Below are positions 42,689-51,977 of a stretch of DNA of 64,000 nt, piece by piece. The notes beneath the pieces were generated by a model that made no database searches, was not told the origin of the DNA, and saw only the letters and a program-made list of their open reading frames with translations. Source of the DNA: Chlamydiales bacterium (GTDB taxonomy: Bacteria > Chlamydiota > Chlamydiia > Chlamydiales > Simkaniaceae); contig JACKPR010000004.1 of NCBI GenBank assembly GCA_024233395.1, forward strand, positions 186,001 through 250,000, read 5' to 3'. Numbering within the stretch: position 1 is the first letter of the stretch; each line of letters starts with the position of its first letter. A program made the position numbers and the translations under genes.

Positions 42689-42725
42689 ACCTACTGGGAT
42701 AGGTTCATAGAGTTTCACAAGAAGT

Positions 42726-43016
42726 CTAATACTGGATATTGAATTTAGCACTAGCTAATTTAATGATTGCCGTCACAGCGTCTTCAGCATCGATCCCTTC
42801 AGCTTCAATCTCGATTTTAGCTCCGCGCGTTGCAGCTAGCATAAGAATACCAAGAAGAGATTTCGCATTCACATTGAGTCCTTGATAGATCAAAAAAATC
42901 TGTGATTTGAATACAGAAGCACACTTGACAAGCTCTGTCGCAGGGCGGGTGTGAAGCCCTTTATCATTAAGAATAATGAAAGATTTTTTTAACTTATTTT
43001 TTGATTCCGATTCCAT
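42726..43016 (-). CDS. ptsH: HPr-like phosphocarrier protein
   Basis: 96 residues. The phosphoryl-accepting histidine is in GLHTRPATELVK, and the regulatory-serine region is VNAKSLLGILMLAATRG, both as in HPr. About 8 residues longer at the N-terminus. HPr normally moves phosphate from enzyme I to sugar PTS proteins; neither enzyme I nor sugar-specific components are in this window, and in chlamydiae the PTS proteins are few and are thought to be regulatory. Confidence 0.9.
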   Translation of the reverse strand: MESESKNKLKKSFIILNDKGLHTRPATELVKCASVFKSQIFLIYQGLNVNAKSLLGILMLAATRGAKIEIEAEGIDAEDAVTAIIKLASAKFNIQY

Positions 43017-43070
43017 ATTTATCTTAATAAAACAAAGCTTAGCTTATTGGATACTCCTCTTCTTATTTTA

Positions 43071-44885
43071 TCAGCAAGTTAAAAATTCTTCTTCAAATTG
43101 ATTAACAAGCTCACTAAAGCGGTCGATCAATGTTTGGATTGGAGCACTTTCTCTCATATTCACCCCTGCTACTTCAAGGAGCTCAACAGGATACTTTGAT
43201 GAACCTGAAGAAAGAAATCTTAGATAGGCTTCTCGAGCTTTATCCCCTTCTTTCACAAGCCTTTCAACCAAAGCATTAGCCGCACTGATTCCTGTAGCAT
43301 ACTGATAGACATAAAAACTCGTGTAGAAGTGAGGAATACGTAAGAATTCAACTTCAATCTCAGGATCAATCATTAGATCTGGACCATAGTAATCTTCGTT
43401 AAGCTTTCGGTAGATTTCTTTAAGGGTTGTAGCCGTTAATGGAACGCCTTTTTCTGCTAAAGTATGTGTCATCAGCTCAAACTCGGCAAATTGGGTTTGT
43501 CTAAAGAGCGTTGCGCGAACATCGTCTATTTTCTGATTCAGAAGATAACATCTTTCCTCTGCCGTTGTGGCATTCTCCATGAGATGTCTAAAGAGAAGTT
43601 CCTCATTAAAGGTTGAAGCAACTTCTGCAACAAAAATAGGATAATTCGAATATTGGAAAGGTTGATGTTTATTGCTATAATGGGAATGGACACTGTGCCC
43701 TGCTTCATGAGCCAAAGTCATAACATCTCTGAGTGTTCCATTATAGTTCATAAGAATATAAGGAATGCTATCATAACAACCACTTGAATAAGCCCCGGAA
43801 CGTTTTCTTGCATTTTCATACCGATCAACCCACCGCTCTTCACCAAGTCCTTTACCCAAAATTTGGTGGTATTCATCTCCAAGAGGCTTCACCGCATTGA
43901 GAACAAGTTGGACGGCTTCAGGATAGGAGTAATGTTTTTCAAATTTAGGGATCAATGAAACATAAAGGTCATAAAAATGGAGCTTTTCATAACCAAGGAA
44001 CTTTTTTCTTAACGAAACATAACGGTGTAAAACAGGAAGATTTTTTCTAACTGTCGCAATGAGGTTATGATAAACTTCTGGATCAATTTGGTGAGGAGTT
44101 AATGCTGCATGCAATGACGAAGAATAGTGACGTGCTTTTGCTTCAAAAACATCTTTTTGTATTTGTCCATTGAGCAGTTCTGAAACGGTGTTTTCAAATT
44201 CTTGAAACCGGCCATGCAATCCTAAAACTGCATTTTTACGTAAAGTGCGATCTTTCGACTGAAGATAGAGCCCATAAGAGCCATGAGTCAATTCGACTTC
44301 TTCACCCTTTTCATCTTTAATCATCCCAAATTTGAGATCTGCATTGTTAAAAACTCCAAAGGTTTTTTGGGGTGTTTGAAGCGCTTTTCCAGCAAGTGAA
44401 AGGAGATGTTCTTTATCTGCAGACAATGTATGAGGTTTAAGAACAGAGAGTTTTTTCAGATAAATATGATGCCCCTCTAGCTTGGCATCTTTCAAGTAAG
44501 TTTCTAAAGTTTCATCAGGAAGTTGAAGGATTTCAGGTTGAACCCAAGAAGTCTCATTTTGAAAATCGTAGTAAAGAAGAGAAATCTTATCATAGGCTTC
44601 TTTATAAGTTTCATTAGCAACATCCTCATCATGTCGAAGGTGTGCATAAGTATAGAGCTTATAAAGACGACGTTCGATGTCTAAGGCATCATTAAGAAGA
44701 GAGGTGAGCTTTGTAGAATCTTCTCCAATTTTTCCTTGATAACTACCCAAATGAGGCCACCACCCTTTTTCTGTGCGCTCTTTTGTTAGTTCTGAAAAAT
44801 CTTCTTTCCAGGCCTCCAAGCTAGGATAAAGTGAAGCAACATCCCATTGGTCATCAATCTCTACTTCTTTCCGTTCTTTTGCCAT
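43071..44885 (-). CDS. pepF: Oligoendopeptidase F
   Basis: 604 residues from the ATG at 44885, which has AGGAGA 3 nt upstream; a 19-codon longer frame is open but starts upstream of that site. M3 metallopeptidase: the zinc site HEAGH is in TLAHEAGHSVHSHYSN with the third ligand Glu in AEVASTFNEELL. Hydrolyses short peptides in the cytoplasm. Adjacent to groES, as in C. trachomatis (CT112 next to CT111). Confidence 0.95.
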   Translation of the reverse strand: MAKERKEVEIDDQWDVASLYPSLEAWKEDFSELTKERTEKGWWPHLGSYQGKIGEDSTKLTSLLNDALDIERRLYKLYTYAHLRHDEDVANETYKEAYDKISLLYYDFQNETSWVQPEILQLPDETLETYLKDAKLEGHHIYLKKLSVLKPHTLSADKEHLLSLAGKALQTPQKTFGVFNNADLKFGMIKDEKGEEVELTHGSYGLYLQSKDRTLRKNAVLGLHGRFQEFENTVSELLNGQIQKDVFEAKARHYSSSLHAALTPHQIDPEVYHNLIATVRKNLPVLHRYVSLRKKFLGYEKLHFYDLYVSLIPKFEKHYSYPEAVQLVLNAVKPLGDEYHQILGKGLGEERWVDRYENARKRSGAYSSGCYDSIPYILMNYNGTLRDVMTLAHEAGHSVHSHYSNKHQPFQYSNYPIFVAEVASTFNEELLFRHLMENATTAEERCYLLNQKIDDVRATLFRQTQFAEFELMTHTLAEKGVPLTATTLKEIYRKLNEDYYGPDLMIDPEIEVEFLRIPHFYTSFYVYQYATGISAANALVERLVKEGDKAREAYLRFLSSGSSKYPVELLEVAGVNMRESAPIQTLIDRFSELVNQFEEEFLTC

Positions 44886-44997
44886 ATCTTCTCCTAAATG
44901 AACCCTCTTTTCAAAACAATTTTTAATATAGAACCAGTTCACATATAAGGGTCGAATCTAACTTTTTTTTGATTCTTTAGCAATCAAAAATTGATTT

Positions 44998-45024
44998 TTA
45001 GCACTAACACCCTCCATTTGCTAA
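44998..45024 (+). promoter_or_regulatory. Degenerate CIRCE operator upstream of groES (HrcA site)
   Basis: CIRCE is TTAGCACTC-N9-GAGTGCTAA, 27 bp. Here TTAGCACTA (8 of 9), nine spacer bases, then ATTTGCTAA (6 of 9) have exactly this spacing, 6 bp upstream of a promoter for groESL. Binding by the heat-shock repressor HrcA is inferred. Confidence 0.6.
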
Positions 45025-45030
45025 TTATTA

Positions 45031-45059
45031 TTGAAAAAAAATCCTTCCATCACTAAACT
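45031..45059 (+). promoter_or_regulatory. Probable groES-groEL promoter
   Basis: TTGAAA (45031-45036), 17-nt spacer, TAAACT (45054-45059). It sits just below the CIRCE-like site, and the groES start is 50 nt downstream. Confidence 0.6.
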
Positions 45060-45108
45060 TGAGTGTGTAAACTTTATAAAAAAACTATTGAAAATAGGAG
45101 CAAACTTT

Positions 45109-45417
45109 ATGTCTCAACAAACGAAAGTTTCATTAAGACCTCTAGGTGATCGCCTCATTGTTCAAAGATTAGAACAAGAGGAAACACTCAAAGGAGGAAT
45201 TATTCTTCCTGATACTGCAAAAAAGAAAAAAGAAATGGCAAAAGTCATTGCCGTTGGGAAAGGAAAAACCACCGATGAAGGAAAAACTCTCCCGATGCCT
45301 GTAAAGGTAGGAGATACGATCTTAATGGATAAGTATTCAGGCCAAGAAGTGAGCATTGATGACGAGGAATACATCGTTCTTCGTGCTGATGATGTCATTG
45401 CAACGATTGAAGATTAA
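45109..45417 (+). CDS. groES: Co-chaperonin GroES
   Basis: 102 residues from the ATG at 45109 with AGGAG nearby (the frame extends further upstream but covers the promoter). The mobile loop GGIILPD and the C-terminal YIVLRADDVIATIE match GroES. It caps the GroEL ring for ATP-dependent folding. groEL begins 16 nt after its stop, so the pair is one operon. Confidence 0.97.
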   Translation: MSQQTKVSLRPLGDRLIVQRLEQEETLKGGIILPDTAKKKKEMAKVIAVGKGKTTDEGKTLPMPVKVGDTILMDKYSGQEVSIDDEEYIVLRADDVIATIED

Positions 45418-45433
45418 GAAGGAGGAAACATAA

Positions 45434-47062
45434 ATGGCACCTAAAGATATTAAATTTAAAGAAGATGCGCGTAACAAGATCTTAAAAGGGGTTAAAGCTC
45501 TTGCATCAGCTGTGAAAGTAACCCTTGGTCCTAAAGGACGCAACGTTGCAATTGATAAAGCCTATGGCGCTCCTCACGTTACAAAAGATGGAGTCACCGT
45601 TGCTAAGGAGATCGAGCTTGAAGATAAGCACGAGAACATGGGAGCTCAAATGGTCATGGAAGTGGCCAATAAGACAAATGACAAGGCGGGTGATGGAACA
45701 ACAACTGCAACCGTCCTTGCTGAAGCGATCTATAGCGAAGGATTACGCAATGTTGCTGCTGGAGCAAATCCCATGGAAATTAAGCAAGGGATCGAAAAGG
45801 CTGTTCAAGCACTGACCAATGAGCTCAAAAAAATGAGCAAAAAAATTGAAGATAGAAAAGAGATTGCCCAAGTCGCAACAATTTCTGCTAACAACGACCC
45901 AGAAATTGGTGAAATCATTGCTAAAGCAATGGAGCGCGTAGGTAAAGACGGAACAGTCACTGTCGAAGAAGGAAAAGGATTTGAAACCACTCTGGATGTT
46001 GTCGAAGGGATGAACTTTGATCGTGGTTACCTTTCTGCTTACTTCGTGACCAACCCTGAAACACAAGAAGCGATTTATGAAAACGCTTTCGTCTTGGTTT
46101 ACGATAAGAAGATTTCTTCGATGAAAGATTTCTTACCAATCCTTCAAGCTGTAGCAGAAAGTGGTCGTCCCCTTCTCATCATCGCAGAAGATGTTGAAGG
46201 AGAGGCTCTAGCAACGCTTGTTGTGAATCGCCTAAGAGCAGGACTCAAGGTTTGTGCTGTCAAAGCTCCTGGATTTGGTGATCGTCGTAGAGCGATCCTT
46301 GAAGATATTGCAATCCTTACAGGTGGACAATTCATTAGTGAAGAGCTTGGAATTAAGCTAGAAACAGTCACTCCTGAAATGCTTGGACAAGTGAAAAAAG
46401 TGGTTGTCAAGAAAGATGACACAACACTCGTTGAAGGTGCTGGAGATAAAGAAGCCATTGAAAAACAAATTGCTTTGATTAAACGGCAAATCGAAGACAG
46501 CACTTCAGATTATGATCGCGAAAAGCTCGAAGAGCGTTTAGCAAAACTTTCAGGTGGTGTTGGAATCATTCGCGTGGGTGCAGCAACAGAAGTTGAAATG
46601 AAAGAGAAAAAAGATCGCGTTGACGATGCTCTTCAAGCAACAAAAGCTGCTGTTGAAGAAGGAATCCTTCCTGGTGGTGGAAGTGCCTTTATCCACTGCA
46701 TTCCTGTTCTGAAGAAAATGGCGGATGAGCTTACAGGATGCTCGAAAGTAGGGGCTGAAATTATCATGAAAGCCATTACCTATCCTCTTCGTCAAATTGC
46801 TGAAAATGCTGGGCAAGAGGGATCCATTGTTGTTCAAAAAGTAATGGGAATGAAACGCAATGAAGGATGGAATGCTCTGACTGATGAGTATGGCAACCTT
46901 GTTGAAATGGGAGTCATTGACCCCACTAAGGTTGTTCGTCTCACAATCGAGCTTGCTGCCTCTATTGCTGCTCTTCTTCTCACTACTGAAGCAATCATCA
47001 CCGATGAGCCTAAAGAGGAGAAAGCTTCTCATGCCATGGCAGGTGGCGGAATGGAATATTAA
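45434..47062 (+). CDS. groEL: Chaperonin GroEL
   Basis: 542 residues, full length. ATP-binding GDGTTTATVLAEAI and PGGGSAFIHCI are intact, and residues FGDRRRAILEDIA and EEGKGFETTLDVVEGM are typical. The C-terminus ends in MAGGGMEY rather than a long GGM tail. Chlamydiae usually have three groEL genes; this one is beside groES and pepF, so it is the counterpart of CT110. Regulated by the CIRCE-like operator. Terminated 18 nt after the stop. Confidence 0.98.
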   Translation: MAPKDIKFKEDARNKILKGVKALASAVKVTLGPKGRNVAIDKAYGAPHVTKDGVTVAKEIELEDKHENMGAQMVMEVANKTNDKAGDGTTTATVLAEAIYSEGLRNVAAGANPMEIKQGIEKAVQALTNELKKMSKKIEDRKEIAQVATISANNDPEIGEIIAKAMERVGKDGTVTVEEGKGFETTLDVVEGMNFDRGYLSAYFVTNPETQEAIYENAFVLVYDKKISSMKDFLPILQAVAESGRPLLIIAEDVEGEALATLVVNRLRAGLKVCAVKAPGFGDRRRAILEDIAILTGGQFISEELGIKLETVTPEMLGQVKKVVVKKDDTTLVEGAGDKEAIEKQIALIKRQIEDSTSDYDREKLEERLAKLSGGVGIIRVGAATEVEMKEKKDRVDDALQATKAAVEEGILPGGGSAFIHCIPVLKKMADELTGCSKVGAEIIMKAITYPLRQIAENAGQEGSIVVQKVMGMKRNEGWNALTDEYGNLVEMGVIDPTKVVRLTIELAASIAALLLTTEAIITDEPKEEKASHAMAGGGMEY

Positions 47063-47080
47063 TTCTATTTCCCCTCTATA

Positions 47081-47114
47081 AAAAAGCACTCCCAAAAGGG
47101 AGTGCTTTTTTTTT
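47081..47114 (+). terminator. Rho-independent terminator of groESL
   Basis: AAAAAGCACTCCC-AAAA-GGGAGTGC followed by nine T's: strong intrinsic terminator. Confidence 0.93.
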
Positions 47115-47141
47115 ATCCCCCGATCAGTTATTGCTTAAAAT

Positions 47142-47807
47142 ATGAAAAGAGTGATCGGAATTCTCCTTGCGATTATCATTGTTCTCTGTGGAGCAACCTA
47201 TCTTGCTTATAGAAACGCTGATCTTATTTTTGCAGAAATCATCTCGCGTAAAGCAAAGGTTCCTATAACAATTAAGAAGGTTCAATTTAACAAAGAATCC
47301 TTTCAAATTGAAGAATTTCAAATGGCTAACCCGAAAGGAGCACGTTTACCCACAGCTCTTAAGGTAGAAACAATCAAAGTGGATTCCCCATATAGGCAAT
47401 ACTTCGAAGATCCTATTACGATTGATCAAATTCATGTCAATAATGTCTATGTCAATATTCAAATCTACAATAAAGAACAAACCAAGGGAAATTGGCATAC
47501 GATTATGAATAATATGGAAAAAGAGCATAATAGCCCCCTTTCCATTGAGCGCCCAGCGATCATAAAAAAGTTGATCCTCACGAATATTAAAATCGATTTG
47601 ATTCTTTCTGATGGAAGTATGCATGATCTTTCCCCTATCAACCGCCTAGAATTTGATAATCTTGATTCTGAAAAAGGAATTCCTATTCAAGAAATCTCAG
47701 AAATCATTGTTCAGAAAATGATGAATTCTATCTTCCTAGAAAAAGGATTGAAGTCGATCATTGAAGCCCCTGTAGACATCATTAAAGGAGTACTACCGTT
47801 CCTATGA
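47142..47807 (+). CDS. Hypothetical AsmA/YdbH-like membrane-anchored protein
   Basis: 221 residues. An N-terminal signal anchor (VIGILLAIIIVLCGATYLAY) is followed by a strand-repeat region (VQFNKESFQIEEFQMANPKG, IDQIHVNNVYVNIQIYNK) of the kind seen in AsmA or DUF748-like proteins that bridge the periplasm. The family call is by pattern only. It overlaps the following transporter gene by 4 nt (ATGA), so they are coupled. Confidence 0.6.
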   Translation: MKRVIGILLAIIIVLCGATYLAYRNADLIFAEIISRKAKVPITIKKVQFNKESFQIEEFQMANPKGARLPTALKVETIKVDSPYRQYFEDPITIDQIHVNNVYVNIQIYNKEQTKGNWHTIMNNMEKEHNSPLSIERPAIIKKLILTNIKIDLILSDGSMHDLSPINRLEFDNLDSEKGIPIQEISEIIVQKMMNSIFLEKGLKSIIEAPVDIIKGVLPFL

Positions 47808-49288
47808 CACACCTGAAGCTTTCTATAGAAAAAAAGCGAGGAATTCGGGCTCTCTTTTTTATTCAGATCTTTTCAACATTAAGCTACAGTGTTCTTTATT
47901 CAACTCTCGTTCTCTATACAACAAAAGGTCTTCATCTAGGAGCTGATAAGGCAATTGCAATCACAGGAACTTTTGTTGCTTTTAACTTCTTTCTCCACCT
48001 CCTTGGTGGGTATATTGGAGGGAGACTTTTAAGTTATCGCCTACTTTTTTGTATCGGTATGACCTCTCAAGCTTTGGGATGCGCCACTCTTTCGATGGTT
48101 AATATCGATTCCCTTTACTGGGGAGTTGCAATCTTTTTAACAGGATGCGGACTCAATGTAACCTGTGTGAACTGTATGGTTACCCAGCTTTTTGAACCTC
48201 ATGATAAAAACCGAGAAACCGCTTTTCTGTGGAACTATAGTGGAATGAATATTGGTTTTTTTATCGGGTTTGCCTTAAGTGGACTTTTCCAGATTCATCA
48301 AAATTATACCTTTCTTTTTCTAAGCGCAGGACTCAGTAATATCATTACCATTGGAATCACTCTCATCAACTGGAAAGTTCTCAAAGATGTAGGAACTCAT
48401 CTTTCTCATGTTAAGGGAGGGCGACAACTCCGTTTAGGAATCATTGGGCTCCTTATGATTATTGCTTTAAGTTTTGCTCTCCGCTGGCTCCTTAACCACT
48501 CCATCTTCAGCAATGAATTTATCATTGTTGTTGGATCTATTATGTTAATTGTCATCGCAGGGATTGCCTTTCAGCAAAAGATAAAAGAAGCAGGAAGAAA
48601 AATATGGGCCTTTTTGATTCTCGCACTTGCTTCTTTGATTTTCTGGACTCTCTATCAAATGGCTCCAATGGGACTCACTCTTTTCTACATCCATAATGTC
48701 GATCATAATATCATGGGATTCACTGTTCCTCCACAATGGCTGATGAATATCAATACGATCATTATTATCATTGCTGGTCCTGCTCTTGCCTATTTTTTAA
48801 AATGGATGCGCTCGAAAGGAAAAATCGTTCGAATCCCCTATCAGTTCGCTATTTCTCTATGCTTGATTGGAATAGGGTTTATCCTTCTTACTGTTGGAAT
48901 CTACTTTGCAAATGCCAAAGGGCTCTCTGCTTTCCCATGGATCATCATCAGTTATGTCTTCCAAAGTTTGGGTGAAATTCTCATTTCCCCAATCGGCTAC
49001 GCAATGATTGGACAGCTGATTCCACCCAAACTTCAAGGGCTTATGATGGGAACATGGCTCATGATTTCTGGGGTTGCTGCTACTCTTTCTAACTATTTTT
49101 CTCAAATGAGTTTTGATAAAGCTCAATTGAAAGATCCTCTGCTAACCAATCCTTCTTTTTCAGCATCCTTCAATATTCTTGGATGGAGCGCCATTGGAGC
49201 AGGAATCATCCTTATCTTCCTTTCACGGTTTCTGAAAAAACTGATTCAGGAAAAGAAACCCCACGAAAATCCCCACCTTGTAACATAG
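47804..49288 (+). CDS. POT/PTR2-family proton-dependent oligopeptide transporter (MFS)
   Basis: 494 residues with 12 or more hydrophobic helices. LWNYSGMNIGFFIGFAL fits the PTR2 helix 5 signature (FYxxINxG) loosely, and the QSLGEILISPIGYAMIGQLIPPKLQGLMMGTWLM segment is typical of POT proteins. It probably imports di- or tripeptides with protons. The signal is not perfect, so another MFS substrate is possible. Confidence 0.78.
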   Translation: MTHLKLSIEKKRGIRALFFIQIFSTLSYSVLYSTLVLYTTKGLHLGADKAIAITGTFVAFNFFLHLLGGYIGGRLLSYRLLFCIGMTSQALGCATLSMVNIDSLYWGVAIFLTGCGLNVTCVNCMVTQLFEPHDKNRETAFLWNYSGMNIGFFIGFALSGLFQIHQNYTFLFLSAGLSNIITIGITLINWKVLKDVGTHLSHVKGGRQLRLGIIGLLMIIALSFALRWLLNHSIFSNEFIIVVGSIMLIVIAGIAFQQKIKEAGRKIWAFLILALASLIFWTLYQMAPMGLTLFYIHNVDHNIMGFTVPPQWLMNINTIIIIIAGPALAYFLKWMRSKGKIVRIPYQFAISLCLIGIGFILLTVGIYFANAKGLSAFPWIIISYVFQSLGEILISPIGYAMIGQLIPPKLQGLMMGTWLMISGVAATLSNYFSQMSFDKAQLKDPLLTNPSFSASFNILGWSAIGAGIILIFLSRFLKKLIQEKKPHENPHLVT

Positions 49289-49351
49289 TTCTTGAATTCA
49301 AGAACTTAGTTTAGTAGTTTATTTGTTTTTTTAAAACAAAATAGGTATTTT

Positions 49352-49678
49352 ATGAATCTTTCAGTTCAAAATGTGCCATCAATAGGTTGGCCAACACCTA
49401 TTCAATTATTGCAAGCAACAAAAGTGATCAATCAGACCGGACATCCTCTCGCTGTTATCGTCGCTGTTTATTCGATTGATGGAACTCAAATTGGAAATGC
49501 TCATTTTTTCCCAAACGGAGAAGGGAATTTTGTTATTCCTAGACCTCCATGCGACAACCCAGAGCAGATTCATGTTTCTCTTTACTGGTATCAAGAAGGA
49601 GGTGTTCAAGACCCATCCTATGAAAGACATCTCCCTTTTGTAGAACTTTTTCAGAATGAAAATTATCCATTAGGATAG
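49352..49678 (+). CDS. Hypothetical protein
   Basis: 108 residues, strand-rich (AVIVAVYSIDGTQIGNAHFF, IHVSLYWYQ), no signal peptide or membrane helix, no recognised motif. It follows the transporter gene by about 60 nt and ends before a strong bidirectional terminator. Unknown role. Confidence 0.55.
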   Translation: MNLSVQNVPSIGWPTPIQLLQATKVINQTGHPLAVIVAVYSIDGTQIGNAHFFPNGEGNFVIPRPPCDNPEQIHVSLYWYQEGGVQDPSYERHLPFVELFQNENYPLG

Positions 49679-49683
49679 AAAAG

Positions 49684-49719
49684 AAAAGCCTCTCTTGCTA
49701 AAAGAGAGGCTTTTTTTTT
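49684..49719. terminator. Bidirectional terminator
   Basis: A 13-bp stem AAAAGCCTCTCTT / AAGAGAGGCTTTT with an A-run before and a T-run after, between the plus-strand 49352 gene and the minus-strand 49718 gene. It can end transcription on both strands. Confidence 0.9.
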
Positions 49720-50554
49720 AATGGGAATAGTAGTTTAACAAATTCATTGATTGCCTAAGAATTTCAACCACCTGTTGCTGTTTGGGAGAAAACCTTTGCA
49801 ACTCTAAGTAGTCTCTAGGAAGTGCTAAGAACCTTTCAAGATCAAATAATGCAGCATCAGCCCATCCATCAGGGTTTCCTTCAAGATCTAAGGCTTCAAT
49901 TTGACTTAAAATATAATTGCGAAGTGCACTATATTCAGTAGTTCTATAGGCTCCCTCGTTCTGATGAAGCTCTATCAGCTGTCGTCGTCTTGAATTTTGG
50001 TTATTCACTGCGATTTCTCTGAGAATCTTAAGAGATAGATTTCCCATAGCCGCATTAAACCAAGCGGTAAGAACTTTCTTGATAACGGGACGTTTTCCAT
50101 CTTTATCAAGATAATCACATTTTTGATCAAAAGACTCCTGAATAGTCTTGTAAGTTCCGAATAATGATCCCATTTGCTCTAGTTTTGCACTTCTTCTTGT
50201 TTCTTCTTCATACCCATTCGAAAAATCTGTCTCATCAAGTCGTTGTTCAACAAAAGTCATCAAACCCTTCACCGATTGAATAAAACCTTCAAGATATTGA
50301 TAGTAATGCCTCGCACTTTTCTCAAGTTTCCATAACTCCCTCTCAGAAACCTCTTCTCTTACCTTGGGAGCAACAGGAGCAAATGATTCTTCATCTAAAG
50401 TTTCAGTGCACATAAGATTGACCCCTGAACCACTGCCTAAAACTTGAGCAGCAATTGTATTTGCAGTTTGACGAAACTCTTCTTTTTTTTCTTCACTAGG
50501 AGGTTTAACCCTTACTTGCGAATGTTGAGTATCAGAAAACGTTACAAATTCCAT
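49718..50554 (-). CDS. Hypothetical helical protein
   Basis: 278 residues from the ATG at 50554, which has GGAG 7 nt upstream; a longer frame to 50587 begins before the Shine-Dalgarno. No signal peptide; mostly charged helices (coiled-coil-like around 95-160) and a helical C-terminus. Not recognised. Bounded by the terminator downstream and an AT-rich gap upstream, so it is a single-gene unit. A secreted effector role is only a possibility. Confidence 0.6.
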   Translation of the reverse strand: MEFVTFSDTQHSQVRVKPPSEEKKEEFRQTANTIAAQVLGSGSGVNLMCTETLDEESFAPVAPKVREEVSERELWKLEKSARHYYQYLEGFIQSVKGLMTFVEQRLDETDFSNGYEEETRRSAKLEQMGSLFGTYKTIQESFDQKCDYLDKDGKRPVIKKVLTAWFNAAMGNLSLKILREIAVNNQNSRRRQLIELHQNEGAYRTTEYSALRNYILSQIEALDLEGNPDGWADAALFDLERFLALPRDYLELQRFSPKQQQVVEILRQSMNLLNYYSH

Positions 50555-50654
50555 TTTAACTCCATAATTATTTTTTTCAAAAAACATGGATTATTATAAT
50601 AATAAAACGAGATTATTTAAATGATATCAATTAATTTAAACGTTTTTAAATTAA

Positions 50655-51458
50655 TTAACCGTTTGTTGTAAAACCTGGAAAGAGGGTCATCCCCCCATCA
50701 ACAAAGAGACTTGTTCCATTGACATAGTCTGAGAGATCTGAGGCCAGCCAGACCGCCGCATTTCCAATATCCTCGACCTGCCCAATTCTCTTATAAGGGA
50801 TCACATTCATAAGATCTTCGAGTGCTTCTGGGGTTTCCCAAGCCTCTTTGTTAATTGGAGTTTTAATCGCTCCAGGACAGATACTGTTAATACGAATTTT
50901 TTTAGGGGCATGCTCTTGAGCCATTGACTTCATAAGCATCATGATTCCCCCTTTAGACGTTGCATAGTTGGCATGCCCTGCCCAAGGGATCATCTCATGC
51001 ACTGAGCTCATGCAAATCACTTTTCCAGCCGCACAGGAAACCTCTTTCACAACACCACGCCGGAGAAACTCACGAATCGCTTCACGAGCACAAAGAAATT
51101 GCCCAGTCAAATTGATTCCGATAACTTTATTCCATTTTTCTAAGGTCATATCGACAAAAGGAGAATCTTGCTGGAGCCCTGCATTGTTAACCAGGATATC
51201 GATGGTTCCCATTTCTTTAAACATGAGCTGAAACATCGCTTGGACGTCTTCTTCTTTGGAAACATCAGCCTTTGCAACAAGGACTTTTCCTCCAAATTGT
51301 GCAGCTTCATGAGCTACAGCTTCGGCATTTTCTTTTGACCCAGCATAGTTTATGACGACATCAGCTCCTGCTTTTGCCAAAGCAACAGCCACCCCATGAC
51401 CAATCCCTGAACTTGAACCTGTAATCAGTGCCTTTTGCCCTTTGAGTAAATCCTTCAT
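50655..51458 (-). CDS. Short-chain dehydrogenase, glucose 1-dehydrogenase type
   Basis: 267 residues. NAD(P)-binding ITGSSSGIGHG, NNAGLQQ, catalytic SSVHEMIPWAGHANYATSKG (Ser, Tyr, Lys) and the C-terminal SLFVDGGMTLFPGF. The extended loop (EFLRRGVVKEVSCAAGK) and tail fit Bacillus glucose 1-dehydrogenase-like proteins more than FabG. The substrate cannot be fixed. Not next to fatty acid genes. Confidence 0.85.
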   Translation of the reverse strand: MKDLLKGQKALITGSSSGIGHGVAVALAKAGADVVINYAGSKENAEAVAHEAAQFGGKVLVAKADVSKEEDVQAMFQLMFKEMGTIDILVNNAGLQQDSPFVDMTLEKWNKVIGINLTGQFLCAREAIREFLRRGVVKEVSCAAGKVICMSSVHEMIPWAGHANYATSKGGIMMLMKSMAQEHAPKKIRINSICPGAIKTPINKEAWETPEALEDLMNVIPYKRIGQVEDIGNAAVWLASDLSDYVNGTSLFVDGGMTLFPGFTTNG

Positions 51459-51482
51459 AGCAATCTCCTTTACGTATTATTC

Positions 51483-51947
51483 TTACATAGGAGATTCACT
51501 CTGTTTTTGCAAGCAATACTCAAGAATTTTTTCTCCCCCGTGAATCAGAGGAAAGCGAAGAGCTTCTTCGTGGGTGACCCATTTTGCTTCGGTATGTTCC
51601 CGAAGATCAAGGTGCAGTTTAGGCTCTAGTTTGAAGAAACAATGATAAATCGAAAAGTCATATTGATAATCTGGAAACTCCAGATATAGGGTGATTAAAT
51701 GAGAGAGATTCTTTGGCATAAGCTCAATTCCACATTCTTCATGAAGCTCTCGCTTTGCCCCTTCTAATCGGGATTCTCCTTCTTCCCTTTTTCCTCCAGG
51801 CAAACACCACTTTTCCCCAGAAAAACTTTTGGGGCTTCTTTTTAGAAGGAGGATCTTATTATTATACTTGCAATAACATCCTACAACTGTCACACGAGGG
51901 ATAAATCCCTCTGGCTTCTGTTCATAGATCTTCAGAGTCATTTTCAA
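51483..51947 (-). CDS. Nudix hydrolase
   Basis: 154 residues. The Nudix box (GX5EX7REUXEEXGU) is complete at residues 52-74: GKREEGE ... KRELHEECGI, with the three catalytic Glu (Glu67, Glu70 and Glu71). Cleaves nucleoside diphosphates linked to other groups; MutT-like or ADP-sugar/capped RNA substrates are all possible. Divergent from the LicD-like gene with only 30 nt between, so their promoters overlap. The start may be codon 1 or 3. Confidence 0.88.
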   Translation of the reverse strand: MKMTLKIYEQKPEGFIPRVTVVGCYCKYNNKILLLKRSPKSFSGEKWCLPGGKREEGESRLEGAKRELHEECGIELMPKNLSHLITLYLEFPDYQYDFSIYHCFFKLEPKLHLDLREHTEAKWVTHEEALRFPLIHGGEKILEYCLQKQSESPM

Positions 51948-51977
51948 AAAAGCTGCGTTGAGTTAAAGTGGTTAGAC

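Noticed and set aside
46144..46503. 119-codon minus-strand frame inside groEL
   Set aside because: It is a shadow of groEL, whose own frame is fully conserved. The Ser/Ala/Pro-rich product is what reverse-complemented chaperonin codons give.
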